DNA from: Calonectria ilicicola
Taxonomy: Eukaryota; Ascomycota; Sordariomycetes; Hypocreales; Nectriaceae
Assembly: GCA_020809705.1 (NCBI GenBank)
Contig: CP085826.1
Location: 2,108,001-2,172,000, forward strand
Direction of reading: 5' to 3'
DNA: 64,000 nt
The translations under genes were made by a program, and so were the position numbers. The stretch's first letter is position 1. Each line of letters starts with the position of its first letter. Positions 1 through 11,873 of the stretch are shown piece by piece. The notes under the pieces were generated by a model. That model saw only the letters and a program-made list of their open reading frames with translations. It was not told the DNA's origin and did no database searches.

Positions 1-1580
1 CTCTCCAACATTTCAAGCCTTCAATGTCCGCTCGTTGAGGCTTTGTCTTCTCAATGCCTTGCTCTTCAATGAGCTTCAAATCAATCATCTCATACCAGTC
101 CCACTTCGAGCACGATACTGTAACTTCAGTGCTTGGCGGAACAATTCTCTTGAGAAGGCGATCTATTGTTGGTAAAGTGTAATGGTGGAGTTTTTCAGCA
201 AGGAGTGCTTTACTCTCATACGGCCAAATAAGCCCAGTCGCTTCGTCAATGTCTCCATAGACAAGCCTTCTAAAGGAAATTCGAAGGTAAAGAAGTGAAG
301 GGAAAATGGGATCCAAATGAGCGTTTTGAACATCCTCGTCAGTTTGTTGAGGACTGAGAAATCCTAAACTGAGAGGTAGCTCTTTTGGTTTCCAAACAAG
401 CTCGAGAGAGGCCATTTCCGAGAGCCTTTGTTGTGGAATGATGTCCTGGAGGCTGCGTAGAAGAACGGGAGACGCGATGTGAATTGTATTTCTGCTATAC
501 AAAATATTGGTTCCTTCTACGTAACTGTAATCAAATTTCATTAGCACGTTCATCCACCCACTTTGTTGGTGAGTAAAAGGGGGCAACATACGCATTTCGG
601 CAAGATAAAATCCAGCCCATAATTCCAATTTGGCATTTCCCCGGCCATTCTCCAGGCCACTCATTGCATAGCCCAGATCCCTTAAGGCAGAGGTCAATGT
701 CGGGCTCGCGAAAATGCCCCCAGGGATAATTGCGCCGTCTACCCAGAGGCAAATGCGTCCCTCGAGGTGGGTATCGATGGCAGACGCAGCTAAACCATCT
801 CCACCCCATTTCTCGGGATGTTGCCAGGTGGGAGTCCGCAGCCAGCGTTTTTGAGTGAATCTTTGCGTGGATGGCCCATGACGGATACGGCTTCTCCTCG
901 ACCAGGTTTAAAGGGTGGGCAAACCGTAAATCCATGTGAATTGTACGATCGCCAAAAGCCATTAATTGAATAGAATAGCGGATTTCGGGCGGAAGGCGAC
1001 TGAAAAACAAGTCGGTGGCTTTCTCCGTCGAGGAAGCCTTTCGGGAGGAAGGGCGGCTAAGAGGGTGACGCGACGCATTTTTCGCTGCCCTTCTCAAAAA
1101 CAAGCGTCGAAAGCCATCATCGCGACGCTTGCGTTCTCGGCGCGCCTTGTGATATGGACCCCACGGAACAACTCGCAGCCAGACAAAATTCGTGATGCCA
1201 TAGAGCTTCGCGATGGTCAGGAAGAGCAGCATGCCGGCCGTGGCCAGAGCTGCCATGGCGAGGTCCGGTGAGGATCTGACAAGACCCCTTCTCCGACTCC
1301 GGGCAATGATCTCTGGCCAGCCATCCCAGAACTCGGTCATCTCATCCCGAATGGACAGCGTCGGCCACTGGTACTCACTGGCGGTCATGATGGATGATTT
1401 GGGAGGGCATACCGAAGACTCCGAGCCTGCCCCGTCGTCGTCGGATTCATGCCGTGATGTTCCGGATTCGATTTGTGAGGAGAAGGTGGAGCTAGATCGG
1501 CATGAGTGGCGTGTGTTCCGCCGCCGGACCCAAATTGCCGCAGCGCCGGTGCAGGGATAATAAAAGGTCATACCATTCAT
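1..1580 (-). CDS. DUF7730-type membrane-associated protein (3' part cut by window edge)
   Basis: Two exons: 1580-592 and 524 to the left edge. The intron at 525-591 has donor GTATGT, a GCTAAT branch and a TTACAG acceptor, and it restores the family-typical run CRNAYVEGTNILYSRNTIH across the junction. The N-terminal half has a low-complexity acidic/Ser start, a hydrophobic stretch (ALATAGMLLFLTIAKLYGI) that could be one membrane segment, then a basic linker. The core begins at LPPEIRY, which resembles the F-box-like opening of fungal DUF7730 proteins, and a WxxxC-CHR region follows. The biochemical role of this family is not known to me. The start is uncertain: the frame opens with an ATG at 1580, but an in-frame ATG at 1388 (MTASEYQWP) is equally plausible. 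The stop codon lies outside the window, so the gene is partial at its 3' end. Confidence 0.75.
525..591 (-). other. Intron of the DUF7730-type gene
   Basis: 67-bp spliceosomal intron: GTATGT donor at 591, GCTAAT branch about 20 bases before the TTACAG acceptor ending at 525. Without splicing, the upstream frame stops at 531. Confidence 0.8.
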
Positions 1581-2399
1581 TCATTGCAAGCCACGACGGG
1601 AGAGCACCAAGGAGGTTTTATATTCAATTAATAGACATATTAAATGGCTTTATTTCTTCATGGGTTATCTATCAAAATTCAATCTCCCAATGCCATCTTC
1701 CTGCTGGCCCTTTCGGACAACTCGCTGCTGCCTCGGTATCATCGGTAAGCAGTCCGTTTAGGCAAAAATCCCATACCGCCATCTGTTTTGAGACAGAAAT
1801 AGAAGCACACGAAGGGCCCACGGTTTTAGGCTTAAAATCTAGGTCTGAATACCTGTCGGATCAGTAAGCATTTTGTTCCGAGCATTTCCATCAACAAGCC
1901 GTCTCCACTTCCTCCCTCATGTCACTGTTTAGGGTAGCTTAGTTATTACAGCATTTCATGCAAATTTTGACGTCAATTGTCGCAGTTGTGATTTAGATAT
2001 CATAGGGGGCTAACAATTAGGGCCTGTGTGTTTGCCACGAACTGAAACCTGTCCCTACTAAAGTAGCGGTGAATGATTTTGTTGAAATTTGACACAGCCA
2101 TCTCGGAGGTAGTGTAAATGAAACAGCATTCCTACTAGAATACAAAACTTAGCACAATTATGCACACGTTTTTATGCAAAACAGATTTTATCCATTGACT
2201 TCTCTTTGTTCGTTCGTAGTTGCTTACGAGCTTTGCCCCCTGCCTAACTTGATTGAAGAATCCACCATCCTACAAGCATGCTTTAGGTACCGTTCGAGTT
2301 CACTCGGTCAAACGAACGAGGTAATCCGGTTCATTAAGATGTTCCCTAGGAACTTTACTTCCTCCTTAATTGCCCGTGCATGATTCAAATTACACACAC
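1581..2399. other. Intergenic, no gene seen
   Basis: Short open frames exist on both strands, but none has a recognisable domain or a convincing splice structure. It holds the upstream region of the DUF7730-type gene and the 3' side of the thioredoxin gene. Confidence 0.6.
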
Positions 2400-3063
2400 T
2401 CATTCTTGCTTGCCAGCATCGATGTTGCTGGCCAGGGCCTTTGCCACAGCCTCCAAGGCGACAGGGTCTGCACCTCGAATTCTGTCAACCTTTCCGTCGT
2501 CGGTGAGGCTTACAGATTGACGGCCCTTGAGACCTTCAACAGCAACTGCCTTGGGCGCACCATTCTCAAAGATGACAAATGTAGGCATGGCAGAGACACC
2601 GTACCGCCCAGCCACATCATTGACATGGTCGACATTGACCTTGGCAAAAGCGAGCTGGCCTTTGGTGGAGTGACTGTCAGCCAATTTAGAGAAGATTGGT
2701 GCGATGGCGCGGCATGGTGGACACCAATCAGCGTAGAAGTCGACAATTACATTAGTAGTAGAGGCCAAAAGGGCATCCAACTCCGCGGCCTTGGTAATCT
2801 TGAACACCTCGCCGGATGTTTCAGGAATAGGAGAGCGGTCTGCAAAGAGAGCCTTCAAATGAATGGGAGTTAGTTTGTGGTTCCAATACACAGCAGTGAG
2901 ATAATAAAGCGGCATCAACCATGCGGGTTGGCCGCAATGGAGGCGCTAATGAAGGCGACCTAAGAGCGTTCCACACGAGAAGGAAAGCAAATCAAGGATG
3001 ACATACCGGCCCTACGAAGAAAATAGCAATAAATGCTAGAATGATGTAGTAGATGGTCTCCAT
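2400..3063 (-). CDS. Thioredoxin-like protein with N-terminal membrane anchor
   Basis: Model of two exons, 3063-3007 and 2945-2400, joined across a 61-bp intron (GTATGT donor at 3006, TTAG acceptor at 2946); 200 residues. Exon 1 encodes a strongly hydrophobic N-terminus (METIYYIILAFIAIFFVGP) that looks like a signal anchor. A thioredoxin fold follows, with the redox motif W-C-P-P-C at about residues 93-97 (preceded by VDFYAD) and the cis-proline segment SAMPTFVIF. WCPPC is a variant of the classic WCGPC found in some eukaryotic thioredoxin-like proteins. By family it should reduce or isomerise disulfides; the anchor suggests a membrane-bound form, which is inference. A nearer acceptor ending at 2960 leads to an in-frame TGA, so the 2946 acceptor was chosen. 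The frame alone from about 2918 would lack the anchor. Confidence 0.8.
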
Positions 3064-3550
3064 TTTTGATTTAATCGAGGAGCTAACTAGTGATGTGATG
3101 GAAACACCGGACACGCGTTTGGAGGATTCGTGTTTGCTCCGCTCATTTGCCAAATCTAGTTAGTCGGTATTATTAGACCGCCTTCCTTAATGGGGTCGCC
3201 TAGGGGAATTTTGCCATGGCCAGAGCAGCCTTGGCAGTCATACAACACCCAAAAACGGAAACAGTGGCTCTCACTGACCAAAGTTCCTCTTGATCCAGGT
3301 TGGTTGATCAATTGAGGGAGATGAGATTTGCAATTTTAACCTTTTCGCAGCAAATACGACGCCGTTCGCTTCAATGATACCCAGCATTGACTCTAAGAAT
3401 ATCTGTAAAATTTATAAAATTCTCTTGAACTTTTCTACTGTGTGGTTCAAACAAAGGATTGTTATGCCAGGGGGCATCTGCCAACTGGGTGCGCATTTAG
3501 AGCGATTTTATCAATAATTTTGTTATCGATGAGTTGTAAATTTTCTCGAT
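3064..3550. other. Intergenic, no gene seen
   Basis: Promoter side of the thioredoxin-like gene and 3' side of the Zn2Cys6 pseudogene. No coding signal seen. Confidence 0.5.
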
Positions 3551-5249
3551 TTACGACTGATTGACCGCGACATCTCCAGATGGCGGTAACGGCAAACGTC
3601 CTGTCATCATTTTGGCAGTGAAAAGTATCTGCTCGGTTAGTTCTTCATCGTTCAATGAAAACCGCTTCTTCCTTGCATCCCACGTGCGGATCGCAGAAAT
3701 AATATATGCTCGTTCTTGAGAGCTTCCTGCCTCTAGGGAAAGAAACAATGATCCAGAGAACAGTGTCGAAGCCATCAATCCCAGGCTATTCATACATGGC
3801 ACTGTCATCCAAATACGACTACTATATTCTTTGATCAACCGTTGAAGTTCAGCGCAGTCGCCGAAACCGATAATTGGGATTAAAGAGGCGAGAATATTCC
3901 TTGTCACGATTCCCAGCGCAGCGTGGTGGAGAAAGAGGATTGCGGTTGTTGTAGAAGAGAAGTCTGTTCTGAAACGGATCGGAGATGCAGGATCGGTGAC
4001 CGATGTATCACTAATATGACACTCGCTGCGTAGACGAGAGATGGTTGTTTCATCAATTTCCTGCAACTCTGCAATGAGGGCAATGGCCTTGTTGAAAATC
4101 TGGACGGCGAGCGTGCCAGATGTAGTGCTATGCGGATCCATCAAGATAAGCCGTAGAGCTTGGCACATTTCAGGCGACTTGGCCAATTGAAAATTGAAAC
4201 GGTACAAGTCACAGAGAGCATCTGGAGAGTCCAATCCAGATGCTATGGCTGTCTCAAGACTGTTTTGCCATAGGGGAGTAGTGTAAAAGTTGTCACTTCC
4301 ATGAACAACGCTGTGGCTGAGCTGTAATTAATTACCTTAGCTTTGAAGATACTTCCAAAAAAAAAAAAAAAGAGAATAGGATGAAATTAATTTCGTAATT
4401 AATATTACTTACCACAACTCCAAAGCATTCCAGGCTGACATGTGTGTCCAAGAGATTACTGGCTTTTGGTGGTCCTCGCCTTACTAGTAAAGTACTCAAA
4501 CCCACCAAGTGATTCGCGTTATTAGTTGGCCTAGCTGAGTCAAATGTCACTTCAGTTCGACATAAAAGGGCTATTGCTGCTAGAGTTCCACTACTAAACT
4601 GAGTTTCAGGATCATCTAGGGCTCTTTAAAGGCTACGAAGCGCCTTTATATATGTCTTAGCATCCAAGATGTTTAATCCACTTGCATTCCCACGAAAGTT
4701 CGACCAGGTGGTCAAAAAACAACTTAATGCGGCCTGCAGGGCTTGGCTTTCTTCTAGCCTGGAAGGTATAAACCTCAAACTGTGACCAGACAAGAGCAGG
4801 TCGTATGATGAGTTGGGCTGATTGGTTGCTAGGTATGACGTTAACCTGGTTGCAAGACTAGACGCAGGGGTGCTTAGAGCCGGTCGTGGATTCGAGATTC
4901 GCAGTCGACGGAATGCACCCTGTCCAATCTCTGCAGCTTTGAACTTTACCTCGACCATAATACTTCCTGGGGCTTGCATGCTACTCTGCAGATCGAGGTC
5001 ATGCGAGCTATCCTGTGAGGAAGGACCCGAGTGAGAGCCATTATGCACAAATTTGGTGGTATTTCTTGGTCCAGAACAGGTTTGGTTGGATTTGGCACAG
5101 GCGCCACATGTCGGCCAATTTTCATCACACTTTGTTTTTACACGATGGTTAGTTTTCCAGGGGTACCTAACAAACGAGTATAGTTTGCTGACCTTGATTT
5201 TCCTCTTCTTACAAAATGCGCACCGATTACTTTTAGGAATGCCCGGCAT
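3551..5249 (-). pseudogene. Zn(II)2Cys6 transcription factor interrupted by a premature TAA
   Basis: Three exons: 5249-5193, 5129-4413 and 4321-3551. Introns are 5130-5192 (CTAAC branch) and 4322-4412 (GTAAGT donor, T-rich tract). Splicing builds a C-x2-C-x6-C-x6-C-x2-C-x6-C binuclear zinc cluster (Cys at residues 10, 13, 20, 27, 30 and 37) starting from MPGIPKSNR. The rest resembles the fungal-specific regulatory domain of DUF3468-type factors, including ALDDPETQ, GTLAAIALL and HLVGLSTLLVRRGP. The frame continues cleanly through the whole domain except for one TAA at 4626-4628, after ALRSL, where related proteins commonly carry Gln. That leaves 186 residues (zinc cluster plus part of the middle) instead of 514. 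Either the gene is inactive, the stop is a base error, or a short DNA-binding form is made. An ATG at 5414 would extend the N-terminus, but 5249 places the zinc cluster as usual near the start. Confidence 0.75.
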
Positions 5250-5931
5250 TTTTCTAGTTAATCGGGCGTCTTGGCGCAAATCGTCAGGCGGAGATGTGGT
5301 GGTTACTCGGTCACCATTTTCTTTTAACCTGCTTGGAAGGGTTAAAGCATGAACCATTTTACGACAAAGCGCTCGGATGAGTGCAAAAGTCATGGTAACC
5401 CTGTAAACTTCCAAGCCTTCAGCACCAACGGTTTCTTACATGGCCCCATCCTGTCAGCCCTAGCGCACGATTATCCTTGGATGGGTGCTGTTATGTCCGT
5501 ATCAATTGAGGCGATGCTGCTACCAGCCCAATTGTGACGTGCACCTGTGGGGTCTTACTAAGACTAAAGAGGCTTGTTCCCCGTGGTGGTCCTCGGTCTG
5601 CCCAAGGATGCATCGACGAGGCCCTGATGGATGGATTGCCCCAGACCGAAATATTAGCTGGCTACAGCCTAGAGCGGGAAAACGGCACCATCGATGAGCA
5701 TATTGGGTAGTATGCGCCCATTGTGATTCATATCACCCGTATTAATTCTTAACGGATCCTTTCAAGATAGTTTACAAACTTATGCTGCTGGATCTTGACA
5801 CTAACTCAAACTGACAACTGCCATTTTATACATAGCGTGATAATAAATGAAACCGCGTGAAGAAAATGAATGTATTTTGGCAAAATTACAAACCCAAGCT
5901 ATCTATCGCGGACGATCTTGCACTATAGCAT
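5250..5931. other. Intergenic, no gene seen
   Basis: Upstream region of the Zn2Cys6 pseudogene and 3' flank of the beta-lactamase-fold gene. Short frames only. Confidence 0.5.
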
Positions 5932-7821
5932 TTATGATCGGATTAGACTGACATTGAACGCCGGCAAGTTAATCTCCACCGCTCTGCGCATCACGCTCGA
6001 CTCACTATTAAACTTGAGAACGAACTGGTCCAGAGATTTATACACATAAGTATTTCGATCAATCGTTTCCCAGGTCAAGCATGTCGACTGTGGCCAGAAC
6101 ATATGCGACTCCTCAACTGCGATCTCGCTCGTTGAACCGGTGTTGAACACAGCCCGGTACGAAGCATAATTGCTAGTCTTCAAGTCTGTTGGGTAGAGTC
6201 GTACTGATCCTTCAGTTCCTTCCCCTAGAATTGCTTGAGCAATGTCAACACCTCGGACCGTACAATTTGTTAGTGCTAGTCCAGGGCCTTTGTCGACAAT
6301 TAGAGCCAGACTGGAATTAGTTGTTTCATCAACCCAATATCCCACCAACGCGGCCTCAGCCTCAGTCTTGCCAGCTTTTTCAACCGCAGGAACAATTTGA
6401 GAACTAACCCGATTGAGTGTTTCCAAAATAGTATTGGTGCTGGTGTTCTGTCCAACTTGTAAGATGGAGATGACAATACCATAATCAGCCAGTAATGCGA
6501 GATGAGAATTGTAAGTGCCAGCGTTCCCCGACTTTGTATAAATCTCAATGAGTCGCTTGTCCTCCGTAAGATTAGTTGTACGAAAGATCTCCCAGCCAGT
6601 GCCAAGCATATAACCAAGAGATGAAGTGCTTGTGTGGGGTTTCATCCATCGACGTGTCTGCACCTGACTCAAGGCACGATAAGTTAATATGGATGTTCCA
6701 AAGGACACCATGTCTTTTGTGCTGGAATAAATGGAACCGGAGCTAGAAGAAGATTCGAAATTTAGCATTTAAACCCTAGTGCAAGTGGGCATTGAGGATC
6801 TTACATACGGTGCTTCAAATCCAAACTCTGTGGCCCACCATATATCGTCTGATAGAATCACGCCGTGTGAATCATTTGGCTTACTTGTCGTCGTGCGACC
6901 CGAGCCGAGTGGAGAAGCGATTTCTGAATCAACATAATCGCCCCATGTTTTATTCGATACGACCTCAGTCACAAGCCCTAGAATCGAGCAACCCATATTG
7001 GAATAAACTGGCTCAGCAAATGGAGACCATACCGGCGGCCGTTTCCCAAATGTCTGGTAAAAGTCTGATATTTATAAGCATTCTTGCTGGATTGTTGAAA
7101 ACTGAAAGAAAGTTGCCTGTTTGATTACAGATTCGTAGATCAAAACCTGAGCATATTGGGAGACTAGAGCTGGCCACCCGTGGGAGACCGTAAGCGGCCG
7201 GAGAATAAAGGCTCTCAGCACCTGCGATATCCGTGTCCCCTATTTGTGACGTGTCAAAAACATACGGGAAATCTTGAAAGAAGGCTTACAGTCTGCTGCA
7301 ATGCCACTAATGTGACTGGCAAGTGGCTCTAACGTGATATCGTTCCAGTTTACCGTTGTGATAGGGCTCTTCACAGAGGCTTCGCTATTGAGATTTTTGG
7401 GTTGTGGAAGGTATTTGGTAACCTTGTCATTCAAATCTACACCAGGAAGCCTCAAGACTGAAAGCGCCGTGAACATCTTAGAACAGCTACCAATGCTATA
7501 GACTGAATCAGAATCAACAATAGGAATTCCGCTTGAATTGAGTCCTGATGATGGTGTGTGATGCAACTCAATCAAAGGGGTGTTCTCATGAATAGATTTG
7601 ACGGCTACAGACATGGCCACATCTCCCCAAGTGGAAATGAAGGTGGGGGAACTTTCATTTAAGATCTTGACAGCGCTCTCGACGTATTTACTTTCACTCG
7701 GCTTCACGGGAGCCGGTAAAACTGGTCCTAATGGTGGACAGTGACCATTCAATGCTGCCAATGCTCCGGTTAGAACCAGTAAAATGGTGCTGAGAAAGTA
7801 GAGAGATCGTCGGCGGGCCAT
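5932..7821 (-). CDS. Secreted beta-lactamase-fold serine hydrolase
   Basis: Four exons: 7821-7290, 7221-7129, 7064-6809 and 6742-5932. The summed length is 1,692 bases, giving 563 residues. The start at 7821 opens a signal peptide (basic MARRRS then LYFLSTILLVLTGALAA). Class C beta-lactamase/penicillin-binding-type motifs are visible: S-x-x-K at residues 112-115 (SCSK in YSIGSCSKMFTAL), Y-x-N at 229-231 (VYSNMG), and a KSG in the C-terminal half (YTKSGNAGTY). These are the nucleophile, general-base and third-box positions of the family. Fungal members act on esters, amides or lactones and are seldom true antibiotic hydrolases, so the substrate is unknown. Introns are 6743-6808, 7065-7128 and 7222-7289; the second has a plain GTAATC donor and is the least certain. 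The neighbouring regulator pseudogene lies downstream on the same strand with no evident link. Confidence 0.85.
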
Positions 7822-9154
7822 CGTTCTGTGGATTTGGTGTGTTATTTTGCTGAACTGATATATGTGAGGTGTGTTGAGGGATCTTTTGTAGACGGGAGCT
7901 GGTTCGTATTTATAGCTAGAAGACTTCGCCATCCTATTATTAGCACACAAATAATGCAAGAGGTAAAATTAGCTGTAGAAAAAAGTCCTTTTAATCTACA
8001 TGAGATATCTTCTCAGTTCATGTCAGAAAGGCAAGCCCTTGATCAGGTCCTAATCTCAGCTATCGTCTCGACTCAGCTGTGATTATGTGGGGCTGATTGG
8101 CGTTGCGCCTATATTTGAGTGCTCCGGCCTTAGAGAATTATCCAATTCGGTAAGATGGTGCGTGGGATTGTCATGAAACTAGCAGTTGACAAAATGAAGT
8201 ATGATCAACGTGCGAGTGTTTGATGGATGATTGGGCTGGCTAATTTCAACTTTTGATGCAGTTGAAAAAATAGGATTGGATTTGAGTGATCTTGAGAAAT
8301 AAACCTGGACTCTAGCAGTGCCTTCCCACAGGACTTTGTTTCGGTAATTCTTGCGCAAGTAAGAAAGTTTCTAGAAAAGGGCTTGGGGCTTGACTGTATA
8401 AACCTTCTCTACCTTGGGCCCCTTACAAATTGTCATAGGATTAAACTATATGACATAACAACCAGCCTACTATCAAATCATCCAAGACGAGTAGGGGTAC
8501 TCGATGGGATGATATGCCGGTAATTTGTCCTTGTATTCTGAATTTATTTATTAAGTAGTGTTTATGTACAAAAGAATTTCCAAGTCTTTGCTCGGGTGCG
8601 CTCCACCTGGTAGATGCGAACAACTTAAATCATTGTGTATCTTCTCTAACTGTTTGAATGGTACGCGCATATAATATACTGAGACCAAGTGCTTCTCGTA
8701 TAAATCAGCGAGAAGTAGTTGAAACCCTGGTCGATCCTGGCCATGGTCGAGGCCGATCGATGAACTAGGGGTTGGATTGTTTCCCTAATTTGGTTAGTGA
8801 ATCCTTTGCGCCGATATCGACAATTCCCCACACGCCACATCTCTGCATGCAGAATCGGTGTATCCAAATCGAGATGCTTAAATGAGAGCAGCTGCCACGT
8901 CGCATATTTTAAGTGGGAAACATGCACGCACAGGCATTTTATCAACTTAATTGCGAATCCCTAAAGAGTTCAGACCCCCTTCAGGCCTCCGATGCGTCGC
9001 ATCTAAGATAAGACTGCTTAAATAGAGTACAGGCACTTCTCTTATAGTTACTTGAATAAGTAAGAGAGGGGCATCGTGATTATTATGCACCTTTTTATTT
9101 TTTGCTAGATTCCACTCACTGCAAAATGGTCTGTCACCTGGTTGTTTTCTTGGG
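7822..9154. other. Divergent intergenic region, no gene seen
   Basis: A 1.3-kb spacer between the divergent beta-lactamase-fold gene and the HRQ-family gene; it must contain both promoters. No RNA gene or long coding frame is evident. Confidence 0.55.
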
Positions 9155-10845
9155 ATGAAGCACATGGTCCAAAATGGTATAAAGGGTTTGAAGCAATACT
9201 TTTGGGCCAGAACACCTCCCGGAATTCAGAAAGCCAATTATTTTTACCTTTCTTTTTTACTGAATCAAGCCAATATACTTTCTCAAGATGGTCATTTGAC
9301 GGATTCCGTTGCTCGTTGGGTGACCCCGACCATCTTTGTACCCGCTCTGTATGTAAGCGCAATAGTATGTCTGGTTCAAGTTGTGCTAGCTTTATTTCGA
9401 AGAATTCGATTTCAGACACATCACTCTAAATTCAACCAAGAGACCGAAGAGAAGCCAGTGAAAAAAGCTGCTGGGGAGAAGTTGGATTACAGTGTGATAT
9501 TTCCACCCACACAACGGCATACACTCTCAGAGCACACTCCTTCATTTTCTCAAACAGTCGATTTATCAAGAAATTCTATAAAATTGCTTTCCCTTGAAGC
9601 CGATTATAATAGCGCTGAAGACTCCGCGATTGTTTTCAGTGGTATTAGGGTCGATGAAATACGCGCCCTTGGCAATTTCCCCAATTACGCAAGGCTTTCA
9701 GGTGTCCCTCTACCGTCCCCCCTTCCAGCCTTTGATATAGACAAATTGGCTCCGCGTCCTTTTCGTCCCTTTAGATGGGGTTACCATCAAACAATGTGTG
9801 AGTCGAGGCATTGTTATCGCACGACATGAGCAGATGGCTAAATGAACATTATCCTTAGCCATGAGCAAGATGGATCCAAATTTCTGGATCGAGCTTGACC
9901 GCAACTACCGAGAGCGAATCATCCAACGTCATGACATCTATCAGAAGTATGGAAAAAGCATTCTTGATGCGCTGCCAGGATCTGAGCTTGCATGCAAAGA
10001 ACTTATGGAGATGGTCATTCAGTTTATCTGCGCCCGATATCCGAATCAATTTGAACGTAGGGGCAACAATTTGATTAATAATGTCCTTCGAACTGAAACA
10101 GACCTTACCAATACACCACCTCTACAGACACTGCTGAGCAACGTACCAGAAGATTTCGCAATCATGCTCCGCGATAACAAGACGGGACATTATGTTCTAC
10201 GTGCCGGAGTCATATGTTCCTCGATTGGATGGACGCTCGGTGAAAAGATGAGTTCAAATTTACAACAGATTCATGAACCAATCCCAGACTACAAAGAGAA
10301 AATGGAATTCAGTATGGATAGGTAAATTAACTTAAATACGTTGAAACATGACAATGATATTAATTTGTTACAGATTCTTTTCCAAAATACCAACCTCAAA
10401 GCCAATTCAAAGAGGCTCTTGGGGCTTTGCAGTTGGCCAACCCATCCACCTGCCGCCAGATGATACTCAGTTCAGCTCGCGGAGTTCACAAGACCCATCG
10501 TTACGTCCAGAAGGCATTCATCTCAGGGTGGATTGGCAAACTCTACGAAGGTTGCCGCTTTCAGGCGCCGTCGTGTTTAATTTTAAAGTTCTCTTTACAC
10601 CCATAACCGAGTTCAAAGATGAAGCTTACATTCCTTCTCTGGTTCTTCAAATTCTCAATCAAGGCAAACCAAATCTTTTAGAACATAAAGCTGTAAAGCA
10701 TGTGGAGCATGTTTTAAAGCCGACTATGGAGGCATATGAGCGACTCCAAATAGAAAATGGCCAGATAGAAGAACAGTGGGTCCCTCAAACCCTGTCAGAA
10801 ACGCCGTTCTTTCCTGGATGGCAGAGCAAATGGACAAAGAACTAG
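9155..10845 (+). CDS. HRQ-family / DUF3445 haem-dependent oxidative N-demethylase-like protein
   Basis: Three exons: 9155-9797, 9859-10321 and 10374-10845, with phases agreeing and 525 residues. The N-terminus has one predicted membrane segment (VTPTIFVPALYVSAIVCLVQVVLALF), as in fungal members. The core matches the DUF3445 family: FRPFRWGYHQTM followed after the first intron by MSKMDPNFWIELDRNY, then MVIQFICARYP, FAIMLRDN and a conserved ICSSIGWTLGEKM block. RGSWGFAVGQPIH and LRVDWQTLRRLPLSGAVVFNFK lie in exons 2-3. A bacterial member of this family is known as a haem-dependent oxidative N-demethylase; fungal members are largely uncharacterised, so the substrate is unknown. The exact start is uncertain (ATGs at 9155 and 9164). 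It lies about 1 kb upstream of a P450 in the same direction. Confidence 0.85.
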
Positions 10846-11873
10846 ACGTACTTAGCGAGCTATTAATTCGAAGTTTTCTCCGGTATTGAGTCTACACATT
10901 AACAGGTGATACATCATCATGCTGCATTCCCTAGGTGGCCTATCACTATTTGTCGTGGCAAATCTCACATACTTTATTAACGCACATGATCGGCTGATAT
11001 TCAGCTAACATTTCCTTTCATTACAGCATTTTTGAAATGTAATCTTTCAATTGAACTACTACTGGGTATCTAAACTGGTTCAATTTAGGCCGCTGAGATT
11101 AACCCGGATAACACTTGGATAATTTACATCAAGATGGACTGCAGAATAGAGTCTTGGTGAAATGGAAACTTACCAAATAGTGTAAAAGAGGTCTTGGTCA
11201 CCGAAAAGCGTGCAAAATACACCCCGACTTCCAAATACAGAACCTCAAGAAAAGTGGATTGCTTTCTGTCAACTTAGATGAGTGAAGACGAAACAAGAAT
11301 GAATGTCACTCAAGAGCATCTCTCTTCCGATGTGCAGCGCCTCTATCAAATTAAAGGCTTTAGAATCATCCAATAAGATATCCTATCCTTGGGCTTTTAG
11401 ATGGCAATAAGGTGTGGCGAAAGGAACCTGAGAAAAGGTTCCGCACATCGGAGGGGATTGTGGTACTTCCTTCAATAAGCGGTGGATGGTATTAGTTGAT
11501 GTCGCGTGTGTGTCTCATGTCACATGCTGTATTAACCTCGGGTATGGCTGAGTACCTTTGCCAGCTTTTGGCTATTGGGTCTCGGGCTTTTATACACAGC
11601 CCCATATATGACAATTCAGAATCTGCACAAGATTATGATTTGTCAGTACTGCAAAGGAAACGGAGAGTAAAAGCTTTACGTGTCACCACTTAAGAACCAA
11701 GCCGCTCGTGAGCCGTTTCGAGACATCCATCACGAGCACACACGGAAAAGCAATGTCTCATTATTCTAGTGGGACCATGCAGTGAGTATTTTAAGGGTTA
11801 AAATTCCCATTGATGGATTTCAAGCGCCTTAAATCATTTTTTATACCATGACAAGAAGATATTCTTCGAGAAA
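10846..11873. other. Intergenic between HRQ gene and P450
   Basis: About 1 kb of AT-rich DNA: terminator side of the HRQ gene and promoter of the P450. No coding region recognised. Confidence 0.5.

Noticed and set aside
4332..4550. 72-codon minus-strand frame as a separate gene
   Set aside because: It is the continuation of the zinc-cluster regulator after its nonsense codon, running into intron 2.
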